From positions 1,798,001 to 1,862,000 of the forward strand of contig JACGZH010000001.1 in the NCBI GenBank assembly GCA_014706385.1: a stretch of 64,000 nt of DNA. The letters are read 5' to 3'. Positions 14,001 through 25,300 of the stretch are shown here, piece after piece. Under the pieces are notes generated by a model. It saw only the letters and a list, made by a program, of their open reading frames with translations. It did no database searches and was not told the DNA's origin. Both the position numbers and the translations under genes were made by a program. The stretch is from Phaffia rhodozyma. Lineage: Eukaryota > Basidiomycota > Tremellomycetes > Cystofilobasidiales > Mrakiaceae. Positions within the stretch are counted from its first letter, which is position 1, and the number at the start of each line of letters is the position of its first letter.

Positions 14001-15508
14001 CAGTCGATGCGACAAGCATTGCTACGGCTGGCGATCTTCTTCGGGAGAACCCCTCACCCGCGCCACCCGTGGTTGTCTCTCCAGCACCATCTCCGCCTGT
14101 TGTTGAACCAGCGCCTAAAAGTGTTCCTGCTGTAAATGGCTTTGATGATGATGCGTGGACTCCTCGGCCGAGCTCTGCCAAGCCTACTACGCCCACGCCC
14201 GTTGCTCCTCCAATCCAGGCCCCTGTATCAGTCGCTCCTCCTATCCAGCCTGCTACCCAAGGTGCTTCTAGCGCGTTCGACTTCCTAGCTCAGATTGGAC
14301 AGGCCCGACCTCCCTCAGCGCCTATCCAACAACCTCTCACTACAGGAATGAGCAACTTGTCTATTGGCTCCGGTGGTAGCCCTGCCCCTCAGCCTACAAG
14401 TGTCCCCCAGAGCTTCCACAATGGTTTAGGGTTCTCCGGTTCGCCTGCTCCGATGGGTCAATTGCTCCAGAGTCAACAAACCGGAGCTTTCCAGCAGCAA
14501 CAGCAGCCTCAACAGACAGGACCGCGAGGTCCTTTGGCACCTGTTCCTCAGAACCAGGGGTTGCTCAATCCGTTGATCCCCACGGCCACTGGCTTTGGAC
14601 AATTCATTCCGACGCGACCTCAACAGAGCACGTCGCCATTCCAGCAACAGCAGCCTCAGATGACTGGATATCAACAGCAACAACCCACTGGTTTCCAACA
14701 ACAACAGCCTACTGGTTTCCAGCAGCAGCAGCCAACCGGCTTCCAACAGACTCAGATGACTGGTTATCAACCAAGTGGTGGATTCATGCCTCGTACGTCT
14801 TTCACTTCGGAGATGGCTGACATCGTTCTATAAAGGGTAGTGTCTTTGGTGAAACTCTGACCGTCCGATACCAAATACTTCTTTGTGTACAGAAATGACC
14901 GGTATGAACTCCAACTATCAACAAGGTCAGGTCAATGCAAACGCAAACGCGCTGTCCTCTGCCGACCAGTTTAACGCGCTTGCGTCCGCTCGTGTCCAGC
15001 CAACGCCTCAATCACAACAGCAAAGCTTCAATCCGTCTAACGTGTTTGCTGCGATGAAGAACAACAAGGGTGTGCTGGATGCTAGTGCCGCTCCTCAATC
15101 TTCCGGTGAGCTTTCATTCTCATAAAGATGTATCCCTACTGCAAGTCTAAACGATCACTCGTTTGTGGTCCATCAAACAGATAAATATGACGCTCTCCGA
15201 CCTCAGGTGACGGGTTTCCCAGGGATGATGATGCAGCAGCCACAGCAGACTGGGTTTATGCAGCCTCAAGCTACTGGTGAGTTGTCTCACTCTAAACCAG
15301 CATACCAAACCGAATATGTTTTGACCTGTTTTTCTTTTCCCTTATTTTCTCGATCTTTGTAGGTTACCCTATGGGAGGAATGGGCATGCAGCCTCCTCTA
15401 CAACAACAGCAGTTCATGCAACCTCAGGCAACAGGCTTCATGGGGCCTCAGTCCACTGGATTCAATCCTTATCAGCAGCAGCAGCAGACCGGGTATCGCG
15501 GGTTCTAA
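11067..15508 (+). CDS. SLA1: endocytic adaptor Sla1-like protein (three SH3, SHD1, SHD2/SAM, C-terminal TG repeats)
   Basis: Actin-patch adaptor that links NPFxD-type cargo and clathrin to the Pan1/End3 and Las17 machinery at the plasma membrane. The ATG at 11067 opens SH3-1 (LYKALYDYTPQDPETELALA, then WWKAKV and LVPSNYVEE). SH3-2 follows (ARAIYAYAATNDEELTMNED, GYVPASYVQ), then a central region with KKKKGTLGVGNGAIFFA. SH3-3 is at about 12500-12660 (ALYDFEAQGEDELNLTEGE, WWKVRNERG, VVPAQYVEV). A charged Glu/Arg coiled segment comes next, then SHD1 (RTWHDKSGQFKVEAEFLGL) and the SAM-like SHD2 (IDWFEFFLNAGCDMDDCTRY). The last third is Pro/Gln-rich with repeated TG motifs such as LQSQQTG, LIPTATG, LRPQVTG and MQPQATG, matching the L/M-x-x-Q/T-x-T-G consensus of Ark/Prk kinase sites in yeast Sla1 and Pan1. 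About 1,170 residues. Domain order matches Sla1 exactly. Confidence 0.95.
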
Positions 15509-16646
15509 TCATAAGCTAGACTTTGCAATTTTCACGTCCGGATCTCTCTTCCCTTCTCCTCCATCTTTATCACATTGTAGTCTATTCTTTGGCCTCTCAT
15601 CCTCTATCTTCATCCCCGTATTATGAATTGATCTTTTAACTGGGTATTCTTTCATTGGCCTGTTCACTTCGTGCCTTCATCGTTGGTATCTTATCATCTA
15701 TCATGGATTTTTCTTTGCCTCTCCTATACCATCCGGAGATGGCTGCATGTCCTTTCTGTCTTCCGATTTTGAGACTTGGATCAGACTCTCAGAGGGTCAA
15801 GATAAAAAGAAAGCATACAGGTCTGATAGCCTATCGTGCCACCACTATAGAAGTCATAGGCGTGTTTCAAATACGAGAACAGTCGTCATGAATTGATGCC
15901 CGTTCTGATCATTCTCTTCGTTTTTGACGTCTATACCTTGTGTGACGTTGTATGTAACTGTATTCGGCTGTCATATTTAGTCGTACATCCTTGCGTCCTA
16001 GACTGGATGCACGCGCGGTCTCGTTCTCAGAAAAAATACCGAACGGATGGATGAGAGGAGTTCCAACAGCCTCCGCTCTCCATCCGTTCGTTTGACCATC
16101 AGCCCATACTCAGCTTTGGACTCGTGTATTCTTATTTGTCCAGTCAGCTAGGGCTGAAGTCGAACGGCGTTGGCGGATGAAAAGATTATCAGATAGAGTC
16201 GAATCGGAGGGGGTTGACCTCTGACGTGACGTGAAACAAAACTTGGATGGAGGACTCGGAAAAACGAGGGATTGCGTTGTCGAGTGATCCAGACGAATGA
16301 ACGAGCCGCTGCTTCTTAAAAATCGAGCAGTCGATCTCTGTAGGTCGGAACGCAAGATCCAATTGAGATACCATCTAGTGCCGTTTCGTCATCCGTCATA
16401 CCAACTGACCCTCCATTCTCTATGTGTTGTAAGCCAGAGACCATCTGTTGTTTCTGCGACACAGCAATGTTAGTGATCAACTAAGTCCTGCACAAAATGA
16501 CTTCCAGTTGCCGACCTAATTGACAGATATCGACATGCACGGCTAAAGGCGTTAACAAGCCCAAAAACAACAAAAAAAAACCCATCGAATCATGGTAAAA
16601 AAAACAAATGCAAAACCCTCCTCAGAAAAGAAAAAACCCGGTTTGT
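15509..16646. other. 1.1 kb convergent intergenic region between SLA1 and eL14
   Basis: Holds the 3' UTRs of both neighbours. No convincing coding region: the open frames here are short and match no family. A strong inverted repeat at 16040-16090 is listed separately. I see no tRNA or snRNA signature. Confidence 0.7.
16040..16090. repeat. 51-nt near-perfect inverted repeat (hairpin)
   Basis: CGAACGGATGG (16040-16050) is exactly complementary to CCATCCGTTCG (16080-16090). The inner bases GAGAG and CTCTC can extend the stem past a two-base mismatch, leaving a loop of about ten bases around TTCCAACAGC. It lies in the convergent intergenic space and has no T-run. It could be a folded 3' UTR element or a remnant of a small inverted-repeat element. 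Confidence 0.8.
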
Positions 16647-17744
16647 TTATGCGGACTTCTTCTCCTTGTAGATGGCCTTGTTGAGCTGATCTCGTCGGGT
16701 CTTCTTGAGGATCATAAGCTCGAACTAGACGATACAAGAAAAGAGCGAAGTATGATCAGTATCTTCAACACTACCGTTGTGAACATCCTGGCCAGTTGGA
16801 CTATTTCATCTTTCTCTCCTTCGTTCCTTCTACCACTCGTCCAACTGATGACCCAGATGCTACCACACACAAAAAAGCGAACATCACGTACTCGCTCAAA
16901 GTCGGTAGACTCGGCCTTCTTGGCCTTGGCAGCCAACTTCTTAGCCCAGGCGGAGGCAGCCCACTTGTCGGCAACACCGGAAGCCTCGAAAGCCTTCTTG
17001 ACAGCGGTGGGTCCAGCAGCTCGGGGCAAGCTCTTAAGAACGTAAGGGGTAAGGATCAAGTTCTTGTAGGAGATGGCCTGTCGGACGACACCGGTGGAAG
17101 ATCCCTCGATAAGAGCCTATAATCGTGTTTTAGAATAGGATGTCGTGGCAGAGAGGGAGTCGAATTCAAAATTCGAAATGAGGTTGTTGGCGAGGCAAGT
17201 AGACGATTGGAGAGCGGTTGGGGATATAACATATCGAAGGGGATCCGGAAGTGATCAGAAAAAAGGACGGAGATAGGGTGATCATCGAGTGTAGACAGGT
17301 TAAGCAATGGAGGTGAGAAAGGCAGGGAGGATGAGTGGATTTGGGGATTCAAACAAGACAGGGTCGGCGAGCGAAGTAGAGTTGAGGTGATAATAAAAAA
17401 TGAAAGACGGTCAGATTGATGTTCTATGCCGGCTGTTCACTTCTCCATCCTTCAAACCCATCTCGGTTCATTTCGCTAAAGACATCGTTGTTGACTAACC
17501 CGCTTGTGGTCAATGATCTCGACGATAACGGCCAACTTTCCGTTGGAAGGTCCATCGTTAAGGAGGACGACTCGGCCAACCTGGACGAATCGCTTGAAGG
17601 TGGAAGGAGCTTGAACGGGCTAAAGAGACAACCACAAAAACATATCGGAGGAAAGACAGCGAGTGGAGAGTTTGTTCAAGGTCAGAAATCCAACGTTTCC
17701 AGAACTTGATGAGACCAGCATTTTTTTCGGATACGAACAGCCAT
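16647..17744 (-). CDS. RPL14: 60S ribosomal protein eL14
   Basis: Structural protein of the large ribosomal subunit. Exons join to [92 protein letters not shown] and, after the last intron, [20 protein letters not shown], ending EKKSA (stop 16647-16649). The first exon is inferred: ATGGCT at 17739-17744 ends at a GTTCGT donor and is in phase with [11 protein letters not shown], giving [14 protein letters not shown] likely 5' UTR intron (gtgagt near 17843 to ttgtag just before the ATG) would leave an exon of only 11 nt around the start codon. A T-rich tract near 18000 (minus-strand sense) looks like the core promoter. The 383-nt intron at 17117-17499 is long for this genome. The N-terminal joint is the least certain part. 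Confidence 0.92.
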
Positions 17745-19652
17745 TGCTACTACAACACGTTAAAAGCATGATGAAGTTAGACCTCTTTCACATCAAACAT
17801 TCGAATCCAAACCTGAAACTCTAGAAAACCACCGAAAACTCACCACAAGTCTGGTCTTGAGCTGAAAGGACGGGTAGAGCGGTTGAAGGCAAAAAACGAT
17901 AGACACCAGACGAAAAGTTCCAATTTGAACGAGGATTCCAGTTGTACCCAAAAATTGACCATAATTTATTTCCCACAGTCGGATAAAAAGCGAAGAGAAA
18001 AAAAAAGCAAGAAAAACGGCAATCAAACGTTAGGTTCTCGTTCGTTCGTTCTGTAAGGCTACTATGTGCATATATCCATCTGCCATAGTCTCTCCTCCAT
18101 CCGTCGACAAACTGACAAAACGGGTGTTCATACGTACGAGTGAGTTGGTGTACAAACTGCTGCTAGATTGTTGCTACACACGCCTGACTGTCTTCCTTGG
18201 GCCCACTGCCGTCAAATGCGCAGCAGGCCGCTCGCCCAGCAATTCGCTTTCCACAAAAGTCAGGAACCCTCGGATGGAGGAGATCTGACTTCTGTTATCA
18301 CTAAGAAACAACAAATCTTGGGCGACCATACTGGCTGCCAACACTCATCATCTATGCTTCTCTATCTGCGGAGATAACATTTGTTTCATGTCAATTGGAT
18401 GTTGGTTGTCAGCTAGAGATTAGCCCGTGGTCTGGTCGCGTTGGCAAGCTTGAGATATCCTGTTTTCTTACTGGGAAAGAAGACAGTGCACCTCTTTTCC
18501 TTCGGTTCTTCGCTGACGTTTATCTGGCACTGACTGCGAAGAGGGCCTTCCGGCTTCTGACGCATACTTTCTAGTTTAGACGGCCTGTTTGCTGACAACG
18601 GAGACTCCGTATCCGTGTCGAATCTAGACCTTACAGCCGAGTCGTGCATTTTCATCTTGGGCTAGATAGACCATGGCTGCAGTTAGAGGATTCCATGTGT
18701 GTCTCGTGACTTGCACCCTGCTCAGATCAACAAACTTCCTTACCAGCTCGTCCATCCTTGAAACGGTTGATCATGATAGGCGAATAGGAACGAGTGATAT
18801 GATACCGGAAGGAAGACCCGGCAGTTTCTCTTGTGATCTAGACGTCTCAGTGATTCTATTGTTATGCGCGCGTAACAACTCTCTGTACATCCTATTCCAT
18901 CTATCTCCTGGTCTGGTAGTCGTTGTGCTCAACACTGACTATGTGTTTGCAGAGGAGCGCTCTCTCAACCTGTTGATGTTAACCGACAATGAGTCGAAGG
19001 CTTCTCAAATGTACACCTGAGACGGACGAGCCTCTAGATCTTACTACTACAAGAAGGTATCTATCGGGGTGCCTATATCCTTTCTCAGGTGTTCTTCCCA
19101 TCTTTCACTCATCCTGCATATCCATCGTCCTCAGCTGATAAATCTCGGCGATCAGAGTGTAGCATCATTCTATTCTCAGAGAATGTCAAAAGGTTGTGCG
19201 AGGGATCGAATACATGTAAGAGGGTGCTAGTTTTAAGAAGAAGAGAGGAAGGATGCAAGTGTAGATGATAGAGACTAGAAGGGGTATTGTGTGCTAGATG
19301 GATACAACGGAGAAGAGAGCGCGCGTGCGAGGATACGAAAACAGGAAAGGAAGGTGCGCATCATATGATGAGCGGCGAGTGGCAGATAATGTATGATGGA
19401 TGATAGAGATGATTGATAGGCAATAAATGATGTTGGTGACGATCCCTTCATGGGTTTGTATCAAGTCCTGCGCTCTTTCCACTCAATCTTGTGTGTACCA
19501 ATATTGAGACAAAATTCTTCAGGCCCCTTGCCCCGAATGAAGACAAAGAAGCCCCGAGCCAGTGAGGTCAAGAATGTAGAAGTTGAAGAATTGGAAGTTG
19601 AGTGAGTTAATTGGAGAGAGAACGAAGGCTTTTCGTTGTCTAGTGATCCGGC
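17745..19652. other. 1.9 kb stretch with no convincing gene
   Basis: The left 300 bp is the eL14 promoter and probable 5' UTR intron. The right end is the 3' UTR of the next minus-strand gene. Between them two short open frames exist: 18413-18655 minus (80 codons, Lys/Arg/Ser-rich) and 18673-19020 plus (115 codons, hydrophobic). Neither has a recognisable domain, splice-extended frame or homologous look. No tRNA, snRNA or repeat signature was found. It is the longest unexplained stretch in the window. Confidence 0.6.
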
Positions 19653-20985
19653 TCAGTCAATATCCATTCCTCCTCCTGCCTCTGGACTGGGTTCGTCGTC
19701 TGCGATTTCCTCAAACCGGGGGCCGTTCCCGAACCAGTCTTGTTGATATGACGGTCCATTAGGGTTGGAATACAGCTCAGTATCCATCATAGCGTCGATT
19801 GGAGTGTTACTCGATAAGAAAGATGATCTAGAAGATGTCGGTGACGATGGTTCAAGCAGTTTTTGTGAATTGTTTAGTGGGTTATATAATCTGTTTGGAT
19901 ATTGAAAGCCAACGTAACAGGGAAAGATCACAAAACGGTCAGTCTTGAGAATATCTGATATGGAAGAGAACGGTCTTACATCATGTCTTTATGAGGTTGG
20001 TTTGGGTCCCATGGATGAGAACTCGGCAGATACGAAGAATGTGATGGGTGTTGGTTCATATACGAAGGATGAACATACAACCGTCCGGGCCCTACACGTC
20101 AAACCTACAAGATCAGTTAAGCTGTTCAGACCAGAACGATCCATCAAAAGGAGTGTATGTATCTAAAACATACGAACGTGCAAAGGACGAACCTTGGTCT
20201 CTGTTTTTGCCTTTCCATACTCCAACCTTCCAATCTTCCTGATTAGACTGCCTAGACAGTTTCGGTTCTTCATTCCCATCCTCGTTTAACACGGTAAATC
20301 TGAGCCCATCTGATGCGTCGTCATTCTGCGCGTGACCCAACCACACAGCCGGACCAACTTCACCGGGTTCAACCACACTACTCGGTTGCAAGTCTCCTTC
20401 ATTGTTGTTCACTTCGCCAATGTTGTTTCCAAGATTTCCGGCTCTGGGGAACGCAAACTGTTGAGCGCTCTGTTGAGATGGATGGATGAACCCCGGCTGC
20501 TCCTCCTCAATCAACGGTGTTCGGAGATCTTCCGAGATTCCCAGCTGGTTGAACCCTTCCGACAAGCCCCGTTTGGTTCGTTTTCTTAGTGGCTGCTCCC
20601 GCTGTCTAGAGGAACCATCTTCCGGTCTGCTTCCTAGAAATGGAGACGTCTTCCACGGATGGCTATTTAAATTTCCAGATGAAAAGCCAGAAGGACTGTC
20701 CGAGCTCCATGGGTTCTGACCAGTAATCTCTTGCTCGTCAGATGAAATCCCGAGATCACAATCGTCCCCTTCAAGATCAGAGTCACAAGCCGGCCTCTTT
20801 CTAGCTCCGTTCATGAACAAGGAGGAGAATCCATCGGATGCGGACTGGGCGGTTGAAGGATCTGAACCGGAGACAAACGGCCGTTTCCGAGGAGGTGAGG
20901 GTGATCGGATTCCGTCGTCTTCTTCAGCTGATGACGGTGGAGACAGGGAGGACTCCGAGTATGTTCTCTTGGTTTGAAACGGCAT
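19653..20985 (-). CDS. Ser/Pro-rich protein of unknown function
   Basis: Not recognised. A long exon begins MPFQTKRTYSESSLSPPSSA (ATG 20985; an in-frame MNFHS start at 21018 is also possible). It carries a putative basic nuclear signal SPPRKRPFVSG, a second basic patch LRKRTKRGLSEGF, and an acidic segment SDLEGDDCDLGISSDEQE. It runs to WKVGVWKGKNRDQ. A GTTCGT donor at 20187-20192 joins in phase to GPGRLYVHPSYMNQHPSHSS and WDPNQPHKD, and a second intron of about 89 nt leads to LYNPLNNSQKLLEPSSPTSS and the acidic end EIADDEPSPEAGGGMDID (stop 19653-19655). About 390 residues, mostly predicted disordered, probably nuclear. The composition resembles a transcriptional regulator without a visible DNA-binding domain. 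The middle exons rest on phase alone. Confidence 0.65.
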
Positions 20986-21346
20986 AGAAAGAGGAGCAGA
21001 TACCGAGTGGAAGTTCATTCGGCCCTCAAGGCTATATGCTATAGGATGAAACACAACGGATACTTCACACAAAATTAACGATTCATAAAGACACGATGGA
21101 GAGATGAGCCTGTGGAATCTTCCAGATCGTCGAGATGCGGGGAACGCGTCTGGATGATACCGGTTAGTAACCATCAACACAGAATGATCAAACCTCTAGA
21201 ACTCTCCTAGCTGTCTAGTCATGAGCGAGTTGAATGGTACATATTATAGTTATGGGAGTCGTCATGATTATACAATTACATTCGATGTCGGTCAATCTGA
21301 GAGCATGCGTCCGCACTTCGGCTTCTAATCTGCATGGCTTCTATAG

Positions 21347-21910
21347 TTATCTCCATCCTTGCTGGCCTCTTTGGTGTTGGTCTTGAATGGTGATATCTGC
21401 ATCATCCAGCGAGTCTTCGGCATTCTCGTCATACCTTTGAGGATAGGCGACAGGGTATTGATCCGGCTGGAGCTGGGCAGAGTTATTGACTAGGGATGCC
21501 TCTTGGGCGAATTCCTCCTCTTGGTCCATCGTGACCGCCCATACTGAGGATTTAAACTGAGCGCGTCAAATATAACCAAGGGATGAAGGATGAGTATCAA
21601 GTCATAACAGATGGTTTTTTTTCAGCGAGCAGAAACATTTACGCACCAAAGTGAGAACCAGACCCATCTTTTTCTCTAAGCCTCGAAATGCTAAGAGAAC
21701 TTCTTCATGTGGAGGGTTTGACTGTCGTTTAAAAGATGCAATCTTTATTTGCCAATAGACATTCTTTAACTCAGCATATGAGGACACTGGAGGTTTCTTG
21801 GGCTAACTACGGACCTTTTTCAGCTGTTGAGATAGTTTGGCATATTCCAGTAGAACTGAGGCTTCCAGTGGAGAGAATGCCGAATTCAGAGAACTAGAAA
21901 GTTTGTTCAT
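21347..21910 (-). CDS. DAD3: DASH complex subunit Dad3
   Basis: Small subunit of the DASH/Dam1 ring that couples kinetochores to spindle microtubules. Three exons join in phase: MNKLSSSLNSAFSPLEASVL with LEYAKLSQQLKK (ATG 21910), then SNPPHEEVLLAFRGLEKKMG with LVLTL, then FKSSVWAVTMDQEEEFAQE. The block LEKKMGLVLTLFKSSVWAV is the family signature. The protein has 126 residues; the C-terminal half is a Gln/Asp-rich tail ending QHQRGQQGWR that is longer than in the shortest yeast orthologues. The gene is divergent from the kinesin gene, with MCB boxes between them, which fits mitotic expression. The first intron starts gtccgt, a weak donor, but conservation of the joined protein supports it. Confidence 0.9.
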
Positions 21911-22367
21911 CCTAGTTAGTGCGCCAAGTTATTGAGAGCTGTGCACTAGGAGACAGATGCATATAACTCACTATGGGTTATCAGAAGAACTCATGTAGCC
22001 TAGCCAATTAATGGATGATCAGAATACAAGGATGGTGGTAATGGATAGCATTCAGAGTTTCGATCCTATCATCATCATCATCATCATCAACCTGACCGCA
22101 GAGACAGTAGTATCTTCCTGACGTGCATTGCTCGGTAAGATTATCCACGTGGCTCGTTCAACGCGTCACAAACATTCGCGTCAACAGACGCGTCGTTGAT
22201 CATTTAACTCGTTAGGGTTATAGATTGTTCAACTAGCTCTTAGCTCTTTCGTCCATTCCTTCAACCCTGCCTCCGACTTACACACTCACGACGCTACTCG
22301 GCCAAACATATACCTGTATTAATACACTGACACACATATCCTACACACCCTACTAATCTGCCATTCA
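21911..22367. promoter_or_regulatory. divergent DAD3/kinesin promoter with MCB (ACGCGT) boxes
   Basis: ACGCGTCA at 22161, TTCGCGTCA at about 22176 and ACGCGTC at 22188 lie within 33 bp, roughly 175-205 bp from the kinesin ATG and 250-280 bp from the DAD3 ATG. ACGCGT is the MluI cell-cycle box bound by MBF (Mbp1/Swi6, or Res/Cdc10) in fungi. A short (ATC)n run sits at 22069-22089. Function is inferred from the motif and from both flanking genes being mitotic. Confidence 0.65.
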
Positions 22368-25300
22368 ATGGCTTCTACAACACCTCGTCCGTCAGGCTAT
22401 TCGATAGCGGACAATATTCAAGCGCCATCATCAACCTCCAGCCTTTCCAACTTGGCTATCCCCTACATGGAGGAGTCGTCACTCCGTTCTTCGATAAGTT
22501 CAACCTGTACCGACGACACTCCTTCGATTACACCTTCCTCCAGTATACATAGTATGGCTTCTATGCAACAGATCAAGACGGCTCGTGGTGGGTTGGATGG
22601 GACGAGCACGAAGGTCTTATCTGCTGCCAAGCCATCTGGGGTCGCGTCAAACAGGAAGCAGGCGAAGCCGGGAGGGAGGGAACGAGTCATGGTTTGCGTT
22701 CGGTAAGTCAAGATAATCCTTGCTTTCAACCTGTAGAGATCGACTGTGAGGAGCTATTTGAATGACAAAACATCCTTGAACACACATGGCGATATTGTAT
22801 ATTGACCGATCAGGGCAAAGCCGCCATATCCAACATCCTCAATATATGACTGTTCAACAGAGACCAACACGATTTCTTTAGCAGAGCACCATCCGACAAA
22901 CATGAAACGCGGTGGAGTAATCAAAGGAAGGGAGAACGAGGGAGAATTTCACATAGGTATGTTGTATAACCCAATCTCTGGTGTTCATCCGTCGCATCTC
23001 TAAAATCATGTTAATCACACCGTGCGCTAGATCATCTGCACCTTCCGCCCACACCGACATCCGCTTTGTTCAACAAGGTCATCTCACCCATCGTTGCCAG
23101 TACAGTGGATGGTTTTGACGGAACGGTGTTCGCGTACGGAATGACAGGATCCGGAAAAACTTACACCATGGTAAGCCTTTCTGTACTACGCATTGCTTTT
23201 CCTCTGAACGAATCTTGACATGTTGCTATCTATCATTCTCAATTCCCAGGGAGGAGTGGAAGGAGATCCAGGAGTCATTCCACGAGCTATCGACCAGATC
23301 TTCGATGCCATCGACGAGTGCAAAGAGCGCGTGTTTTTGCTACGCGTTTCATATCTTGAGGTCGGTTCACCGTTCGTTTCTGATGCCCAACACTGGATTA
23401 AATTACATATTGATATCTCGTGGTTCATTCAACCCTCAAAGCTTTACAACGAGACGTTGCGCGACCTGCTCAATCCTAACTCAAAGGTCATTCCGGTGAT
23501 TCATGAGCGGGATGGGAGAGTGATTGTCGATAACTTGGAAGAAGGTACGTCATCCCGGTTTTGTGCGCGATTGAAGTTAATTGCCGTACAATGTTGACTT
23601 TATCCGGATCGTTCTTATCGATCGCGCACACTGCCCTCATGTAGTACCAGTCAGGTCTCCTGAAGAAGTTCAGGCCTGTTTGAAAAAGGGAGAGGGCAAT
23701 CGGCGCAACGGAAAAACAGATTTCAACGAACACAGTTCTCGATCCCACACAGTCTTTTCAGTCGTATGTTTTCTTTCATTCCTTCTTCACAGAGTCATCT
23801 AGAAACGAGTCCTTTTTGATATCCCATGGTTTTATTCTTTGGTACTTTAAACATGCAGGTCATCGAGTCACGACTCTTGTCAGAATCCGGAAACGCATCG
23901 ACGATGTCACAGTCCATGTCCTCATCTTCCTTGAACTCCATGGCCTCTAACTCTCAATCAAGACCGAAAACTTCCCCATCTATGGGTCTCGTTCGAATGA
24001 GTCGACTTGTTAGTGCTTTTAAAAATTTCTGTTCTTACATCCAGAAGCATGAATCTAATGGCTATACTGGTGACGAATTTAGAATCTGATTGATTTGGCA
24101 GGTTCAGAAAGAGCCACCACGGATGACACTCGCCGTCAAGAGGGAGGCTATATCAACAAAAGGTTCATATCATTTCCTGACTACCTTTCTTGCGTACAGT
24201 GTAACCAGCTGACAGAGGAAATGGAGTTGCCTTTTCAATCCATAGTCTGTTAACACTAGCCAACGTGATCGAAAAGCTTACCGAACCGAAGCCTGGGTTT
24301 ATCGCTTATCGAGAATCAAAGTTGACAAGGTTACTTCAAAATTCTCTGTCCGGTCATGCTAAGATAGCTGTCGTCTGCACGATATCTCTTGGTGAGTATG
24401 CGTTCAAGAGATCGGTACTTTTTCTTTGACATTCTCACGACCATCAAGTTGACTGACTGTGATACGAATTTCGCTTCTACGACTTTCTGAACAGATGAGA
24501 TACACGCGTATGAATCATTAGGTACGTTGCTTCTTGCGTATGTGCATCGACATATGCCGTCACCAATCCTTAAGGCTGATCTCTGTTCTGTCGATTGATT
24601 CGTCTTTAGCAACTTTGAAATTCGCTCGTCGGGTTTCTAAGGTCGTCACTAAAGCTGAACGAGGAACGGTAAGTTCATATCCACATATGAATCAACCTCC
24701 TTGTGCCCTTTCGCTGAACAGTATTTGTCTTCTAAATTCATTCATATGTCTCCAGATTGTCGGCGACAATGCCCTAATTCAGGTATACCTCCAGGAAATC
24801 GCAGATCTTAAAACAAAACTTGCAGCTTCTATGCAAGCTTCTGCGAAACGTATTCGATCCAGTGATCTCTCAGATGACAGTGATTCTGAAGCGACCGAAG
24901 GTGAGGCTAGCTTAGAATCGGAGAAAGAAAAGCTAGCTAGACTTAGAGAAGAAAGAATAAAGGTATGTGATCTATCCATATCGTTTGTGCGATTTATGCG
25001 TAGGGTTCGAACTCTCGAAGAAAGCCAAGAACTAACCACACGACTCTGGATGATAGTCGGAGCAAGAGGTCCAAAAACTTCAGCTATTGAGAACCAAGAT
25101 TCAGTCTCAAATCACCAACTTGTACGTCTTTGTTCGATCATAAATATGCCATTTGTCTTCTTTCCTTCTTCCTAAATTCTGACCTTTATAATTCACTACA
25201 TCTCTGTCGATCACCGTCTGTGTAATCTCAGATCGGGTCTCATGCTGACTAGCGAGGCCGTCCCATCCTCTCCCTCTTTCGGATCCTCAAATTTCTTGCC

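Noticed and set aside
17117..17499. Possible intronic box C/D snoRNA in the 383-nt eL14 intron
   Set aside because: TGATC/CTGA-like words exist, but no correctly spaced C (RTGATGA) and D (CTGA) pair with terminal stem was found.
18673..19020. 115-codon plus-strand frame in the large gap
   Set aside because: No domain, no splice extension, unusual Cys/Leu-rich composition and no supporting context; probably a chance frame.
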